The position numbers and the translations under genes were made by a program. Positions 60,415-64,000 of a stretch of DNA of 64,000 bases are shown here, piece after piece. Origin of the DNA: JBCCGG01 sp039029395. Its GTDB lineage: Bacteria; Pseudomonadota; Alphaproteobacteria; Kiloniellales; JAKSDN01. The stretch is taken from positions 60,439 through 124,438 of the forward strand of contig JBCCGG010000011.1 of NCBI GenBank assembly GCA_039029395.1, in the 5' to 3' direction. The notes beneath the pieces are model-generated. The model had not been told where the DNA came from. It worked only from the letters and a program-made list of their open reading frames with translations, and searched no databases. Numbering within the stretch: position 1 is the first letter of the stretch; every line of letters starts with the position of its first letter.

Positions 60415-63243
60415 ATGTCATCGATCCTAGGCTTCAACGAGGAGTTCTATCTCCTCACCAATACGGATGTCTTCGCGGCGGTCAACGCCGGGGTCTTCGC
60501 CAGCGGCGTCGATCACTACATCCAGTTCGGCGATGCCGAGAACCGGAACCCGACCGGCGCGGTCGACCCGGTGACCGGCGTCACCACGGTGCTGTTCAAC
60601 AATGCCGACTATCTGGCGGTCAACCCGGACGTGGCGGCCGCGATCCAGGCCGGCATTGTGCGCACCGCGCTCGACCACTATGTGGACAGCGGCGTCTCCG
60701 AAGGCCGCTCCAACGCCCCGTTCGACGCGGCGACCAACTTCGACGCCTCTTTCTATGCGGCTTCGAACCCGGACGTGGTGGCCGCGATCAACGGCGGCGC
60801 CTTCGATCCCAGCAACCTGGACGGCTCGCTGTTCGCCCACTGGGTTCTCTTCGGCTTCAACGAGGGCCGGGCCGGCAACGACACCTCGAACCCCACCTCG
60901 ACCCTCACGGTCAACCCGGACTTCATCGAGACCTCGGCCGAGAACGCGGTGATCAACGGGCCTGCGGCGGTGACGGCGCTGGGCATCCAGATCAACACCT
61001 TCCAGTCCCAGGACACGATCATCGGCAACGGCGGCGAGGCGACCCTGAACGCGGTTCTGGTCGGCGACGAGCCGATCCTCTTCGCCAACGTCCAGGACAT
61101 TCCGAACTTCAACCTGTCGGACAACAACATCGTCAACGCGGCGACCACCATCGTCGACGCGTCCGGTTCGAACGGCATTGAGCACATCGCCGACGTCAAC
61201 AGCCAGAACGGCGCTGCGATCGGCGGCACGGGCCTCTTGGTGCAGAATCTGCAGCAGCTGCTGGGCGACAGCACCCTGGAGCTCAGCAACCCAGTGCTCG
61301 GCCACTCCTTGACCGCGACCTTCGCCGACGGCTTGGTTTCCGGCACGGATGACTCGATCAACGTCGAGGTCAACAACGTGGGCCTGGCGGCCCAGCCGCT
61401 GCAGCCCTTCTTCGGCGCGGTGAGCCTGTCCTTGATCAACGCCACGGGTCAGTTCATCGGCGGCTTCGAGACGATCAACCTGAACTCGGGCGGCCTGTTG
61501 AACCTGGTCGACCAGATCGGCTCCGATCCGACCCTGGTCGGCGCCTTTGCCGGCGGCGCGACCCTGCCGATCTCGCCGGGCAGCGTGGCCGACACCCTGT
61601 TCATCTCGGGCGACGCGATCACCCAAGTTGGCGTGATCCCCGATCCCTTCGTCACCGGCACCTTCGGTCCGCCGCTCACCAACATCGAGTTCCTCGATGC
61701 CTCTGCGGCGACCAACACTTTGTGGGCTTCGCTCGACCCGGCCTTGGGCGTCTCGGTCAACGGCAGCTCGGGCGACGACAGCCTGTTCTTCGGCGGCGGG
61801 TTGGACTCGACCGACACCCTGGACGGCGGCACCGGCACGAACGAGGCGATCGTCACCGCGCCTTGGACCGGCGGCGACCAGAACGTCCTCAACGTGCCGA
61901 ACGTCGTGCTCGGCTCGCTCTTCGCTTCGGGCAACTACGACCTCGGCGCCTTTGCCGCGGCCGACCCGACCATGCCCGTACAGCGCGTCGAGCTGTGGAA
62001 CTCCGATCCCGCCGATCCGATCTTCGACAATGTCGACTTGGGAACCCTGATCGCCTTCACCGGCACACCCGGCGTGGTCTCCACAGGCGGGCAGCCGCAG
62101 ACCATCGACGAAGTGACGATCAACGTGATCGACGGCGGCACCGCTGACACCTTCATGATCGAGTTCGGCCGCGAGGCCGGCGTCGGTGCCTTTGGCGGGC
62201 CGCAGGAGGCGCTCGAGGTCGATATGCTGACAATCGATCTGGTCGAGACCCTCCATATCAACTCGATTGGCGACAACATCGACACGGCGGGCGGAACTTT
62301 CGCCAACCAGCTGGACGACATCTTCTCCGACACGCTGGAGGGGCTGGACGTGACCGGCACCAACAACTTCTCGGTCGGCAGCTTCATCTCCATGGCCGAG
62401 GCGCCGAACCTGGTATCGGCCGACGCCTCGATGCTGGACGCCGCCTTCGAGGTCGACTTCGACGACGGCAACACCAACGACGTGACGATCCTCGGCGGCA
62501 CGGGCGACGACTTGCTCGGCGGCGGGGCCGGCGACGACGTTATCGAAGGCAACGGCGGCGATGACTTCATCGAGGGCGCCGGTGGCTTGGATACCATCTT
62601 GGGCGGCGGCGGCAACGACCTTCTGGAAGGCGAAGCTGGCAACGACGACCTGTTCGGTGACGACGGCGACGATATCCTGATCGGCGGCGGCGGCTCGGAC
62701 GAGCTGGAAGGCGGTTCCGGTACGAACATCTTCCGCATCAATAGTCCGGCGGACATCTTCGACTTCGGTGGCGCGACGGCGACCCCGGACGTGGCCCCGG
62801 CCTTCGACCAGGGTGCCGACGACGTCTTCGCCTTCGTCGTCGACGCCTTCGCCGGCCAGGCCAATGGCTTCACCTTCATTTCTCAGGTGATCACGGGCGT
62901 ATCCGGGACCTTCGTGACCGGGTTCCAGACGGTGACCGGCACGATCTCGGCGCTCCAAGCGCTGGGCGGCGGCTTCACCTTCGCCAGCACCCCGGGTGTG
63001 ACCGGGGCCTACACCCGGTTCTATTCCTTCCTCACCGGGTTGGCCGGCACGTCGTCGTTGATCTCGAACCGCAGCTTCGCGGCCTTCGCGGTCAACAATC
63101 AGGGCACGAAGCTCTTTATCGGCATCGTGGCCGAGACCACCGGCGCCTTCAGTGACTTCGACGCGGCGCGGGTCTTCACCGTGGCGACGGCGACCCCGCT
63201 GGGCTCGCTCGACATTCCGGCAGACGTCGCCTTGATCCTCTGA
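60415..63243 (+). CDS. RTX-type secreted surface protein 1
   Basis: 942-residue acidic protein without a signal peptide, as for type I secreted RTX proteins. The N-terminus has three tandem repeats of about 45-50 residues with the pattern YL..NPDV.AA...G...S..DHY...G..EGR (about 10-50, 62-102, 112-155). A long Ala/Asn/Leu-rich beta-type middle follows. Nonapeptide calcium repeats of the GGxGxDxLx type (GGTGDDLLGGGAGDD) occupy about 692-775, and the C-terminal about 160 residues may hold the secretion signal. Only one cysteine at most is seen. Likely S-layer-like or adhesive. Confidence 0.8.
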   Translation: MSSILGFNEEFYLLTNTDVFAAVNAGVFASGVDHYIQFGDAENRNPTGAVDPVTGVTTVLFNNADYLAVNPDVAAAIQAGIVRTALDHYVDSGVSEGRSNAPFDAATNFDASFYAASNPDVVAAINGGAFDPSNLDGSLFAHWVLFGFNEGRAGNDTSNPTSTLTVNPDFIETSAENAVINGPAAVTALGIQINTFQSQDTIIGNGGEATLNAVLVGDEPILFANVQDIPNFNLSDNNIVNAATTIVDASGSNGIEHIADVNSQNGAAIGGTGLLVQNLQQLLGDSTLELSNPVLGHSLTATFADGLVSGTDDSINVEVNNVGLAAQPLQPFFGAVSLSLINATGQFIGGFETINLNSGGLLNLVDQIGSDPTLVGAFAGGATLPISPGSVADTLFISGDAITQVGVIPDPFVTGTFGPPLTNIEFLDASAATNTLWASLDPALGVSVNGSSGDDSLFFGGGLDSTDTLDGGTGTNEAIVTAPWTGGDQNVLNVPNVVLGSLFASGNYDLGAFAAADPTMPVQRVELWNSDPADPIFDNVDLGTLIAFTGTPGVVSTGGQPQTIDEVTINVIDGGTADTFMIEFGREAGVGAFGGPQEALEVDMLTIDLVETLHINSIGDNIDTAGGTFANQLDDIFSDTLEGLDVTGTNNFSVGSFISMAEAPNLVSADASMLDAAFEVDFDDGNTNDVTILGGTGDDLLGGGAGDDVIEGNGGDDFIEGAGGLDTILGGGGNDLLEGEAGNDDLFGDDGDDILIGGGGSDELEGGSGTNIFRINSPADIFDFGGATATPDVAPAFDQGADDVFAFVVDAFAGQANGFTFISQVITGVSGTFVTGFQTVTGTISALQALGGGFTFASTPGVTGAYTRFYSFLTGLAGTSSLISNRSFAAFAVNNQGTKLFIGIVAETTGAFSDFDAARVFTVATATPLGSLDIPADVALIL

Positions 63244-63272
63244 TCCGGCGTGATCCGTTCCTTCTGACGGCG

Positions 63273-63298
63273 ACGGGGCGGCCTTCGGGCCGCCCCGT
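63273..63298 (+). terminator. UUCG-tetraloop terminator of RTX gene 1
   Basis: An 11-bp perfect GC-rich stem (63273-63283 with 63288-63298) closes on a C(TTCG)G tetraloop and is followed by TCGTTTTCC. It lies 30 bp after the stop codon. Confidence 0.88.
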
Positions 63299-63308
63299 TC
63301 GTTTTCCG

Positions 63309-63331
63309 GCGAAGTGATTCTGGAGTGGTAG
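63309..63331 (+). repeat. tdh: Duplicated 3' end of tdh
   Basis: The sequence reads GGC GAA GTG ATT CTG GAG TGG TAG, encoding GEVILEW-stop, matching the end of tdh (GKVILEW-stop at 60242-60265) and continuing into GGACGGCGG, as after tdh. It has no start and is a duplication scar, not a gene. Confidence 0.8.
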
Positions 63332-63481
63332 GACGGCGGGGCGGCGAAGCCTTGGGGGAGCTAAGTCTTTAGTCCTTTTCATGTGCCGGGATTTTCTATA
63401 GGTATGTGCACGGACCCCTGCGCGACGGGGTGGGTCGCGCGGGTGGGTCTTGAGAGGCTCTCGCACAGTCAGGAGAAAACG
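63332..63481 (+). ncRNA. Conserved structured leader of RTX gene 2
   Basis: Homologous to 60266-60414. The stem is CCTGCGCGA (63417-63425) with TCGCGCGGG (63435-63443), with one G-U pair; the loop again contains CGGGGTG. Pairing is preserved despite different bases in the stem. AGGAG sits just before the start codon. Confidence 0.5.
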
Positions 63482-64000
63482 ATGTCGTCCATTCTAGGCT
63501 TCAACGAGGAGTTTTACCTCCTCACCAACCCGGATGTCTTTGCGGCGGTCAACGCCGGCGTCTTCGCCAGCGGCGTCGACCACTACATCCAGTTCGGTGA
63601 CGCGGAGAATCGTAACCCGACCGGCGCGGTCGACCCGGTGACGGGTGCGACGACGGTGCTGTTCAACAATGCCGACTATCTGGCGGTTAACCCGGACGTG
63701 GCCGCGGCCATCCAGGCCGGCATCGTGCGCACCGCGCTCGACCACTATGTGGACAGCGGCGTCTCCGAAGGCCGCTCGAACACCCCGTTCGATGCGGCGA
63801 CCAACTTCGATGCCTCCTTCTATGCGGCGCAGAACCCGGACGTGGTCGCGGCGATCAACGGCGGCGCCTTTGATCCCAGCAACCTGGACGGCTCGCTGTT
63901 TGCCCACTGGGTGCTGTTCGGCTTCAACGAGGGCCGGGCCGGCAACGACACCTCGAACCCGACCTCGACGCTGACGGTCAACCCGGACCTGATCCAGACC
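63482..64000 (+). CDS. RTX-type secreted surface protein 2 (3' end beyond window)
   Basis: The first 173 residues are almost identical to RTX protein 1, including the three NPDV repeats; differences are single substitutions such as TNTDV to TNPDV and AASNPDV to AAQNPDV. The remainder lies outside the window, so calcium repeats cannot be confirmed. It arose by tandem duplication with its leader. A mechanism for antigenic or surface variation through recombination between copies is possible but speculative. Confidence 0.8.
   Translation, partial: MSSILGFNEEFYLLTNPDVFAAVNAGVFASGVDHYIQFGDAENRNPTGAVDPVTGATTVLFNNADYLAVNPDVAAAIQAGIVRTALDHYVDSGVSEGRSNTPFDAATNFDASFYAAQNPDVVAAINGGAFDPSNLDGSLFAHWVLFGFNEGRAGNDTSNPTSTLTVNPDLIQT

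Noticed and set aside
62490..62740. Short GGC-rich repeats as a DNA-level repeat array
   Set aside because: They encode the RTX nonapeptides and vary at synonymous positions, so selection acts on the protein.
60427..62958. Very long open frame antisense to RTX gene 1
   Set aside because: It mirrors the codon pattern of the sense gene, is Arg/Val/Asp-rich with no recognisable domain, and has no ribosome site; GC-rich genes often leave the opposite strand open.

Overview
This is a GC-rich window that looks like a free-living, probably marine or saline alphaproteobacterium of the Rhodospirillales/Kiloniellales type. The evidence is gene content: ectoine-degradation enzymes, several Rieske oxygenases of the betaine-demethylase type, a hopanoid-type RND transporter, PII with a sigma-54 promoter, PEP-CTERM proteins, and GANTC (CcrM-type) sites at regulatory positions. 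The assignment is inference. No rRNA, tRNA, CRISPR array or intact insertion sequence was seen.

Layout. 1-4.6 kb: an MFS exporter (cut by the window edge) behind ectoine hydrolase doeA, divergent from a Rieske oxygenase, then an SDR separated from it by two perfect hairpins. 4.7-7.5 kb: a pqiA-pqiA-pqiB operon. 7.6-11.9 kb: an MHS-family transporter, a cardiolipin synthase, a zinc alcohol dehydrogenase and a small secreted protein. 12.0-15.1 kb: two PEP-CTERM proteins in AT-rich surroundings. Each has a near-perfect sigma-54 promoter and two TGTAAA-type upstream sites at almost identical spacing. 15.2-22.3 kb: a polysaccharide flippase, an MlrC-like peptidase, speD-speE, an amine oxidase and a DJ-1/PfpI protein.

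22.3-36.8 kb: a catabolic island for N-methylated amino acids. A six-gene minus-strand operon (DMGDH-like oxidase, class III aminotransferase, Rieske oxygenase, quinone-oxidoreductase-like MDR, two enolase-superfamily enzymes) diverges from an RpiR regulator and a second Rieske oxygenase. Beyond it are a broken endo/exonuclease-phosphatase gene, a class II amidotransferase, a SHOCT lipoprotein, and a LysR regulator divergent from another Rieske oxygenase. 36.9-42.9 kb: an unusual block of two asparagine-synthetase-like proteins and two paralogous ATP-grasp enzymes, the best candidate here for an undescribed biosynthetic system. 42.9-48.6 kb: a DadA-type oxidase with a cupin, a TetR regulator with mttB, and ectoine-pathway deacetylase doeB.

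48.8-60.3 kb: a cold-shock protein, two EamA transporters, a CDP-alcohol phosphatidyltransferase, an HpnN-like transporter, a secreted serine protease, PII, a secreted EF-hand protein, and kbl-tdh for threonine catabolism. 60.4 kb to the end: an RTX-type surface protein and the start of a near-identical paralog. Both share a conserved leader with an apparently covarying hairpin. The second leader still carries the last codons of tdh, a trace of the tandem duplication.

Taken together, the window suggests use of osmolytes (ectoine, betaines, hydroxyproline derivatives) as carbon and nitrogen sources, plus a cell-surface programme of PEP-CTERM and RTX proteins. All three sigma-54 promoters recognised have a GANTC sequence exactly filling the -24/-12 spacer.
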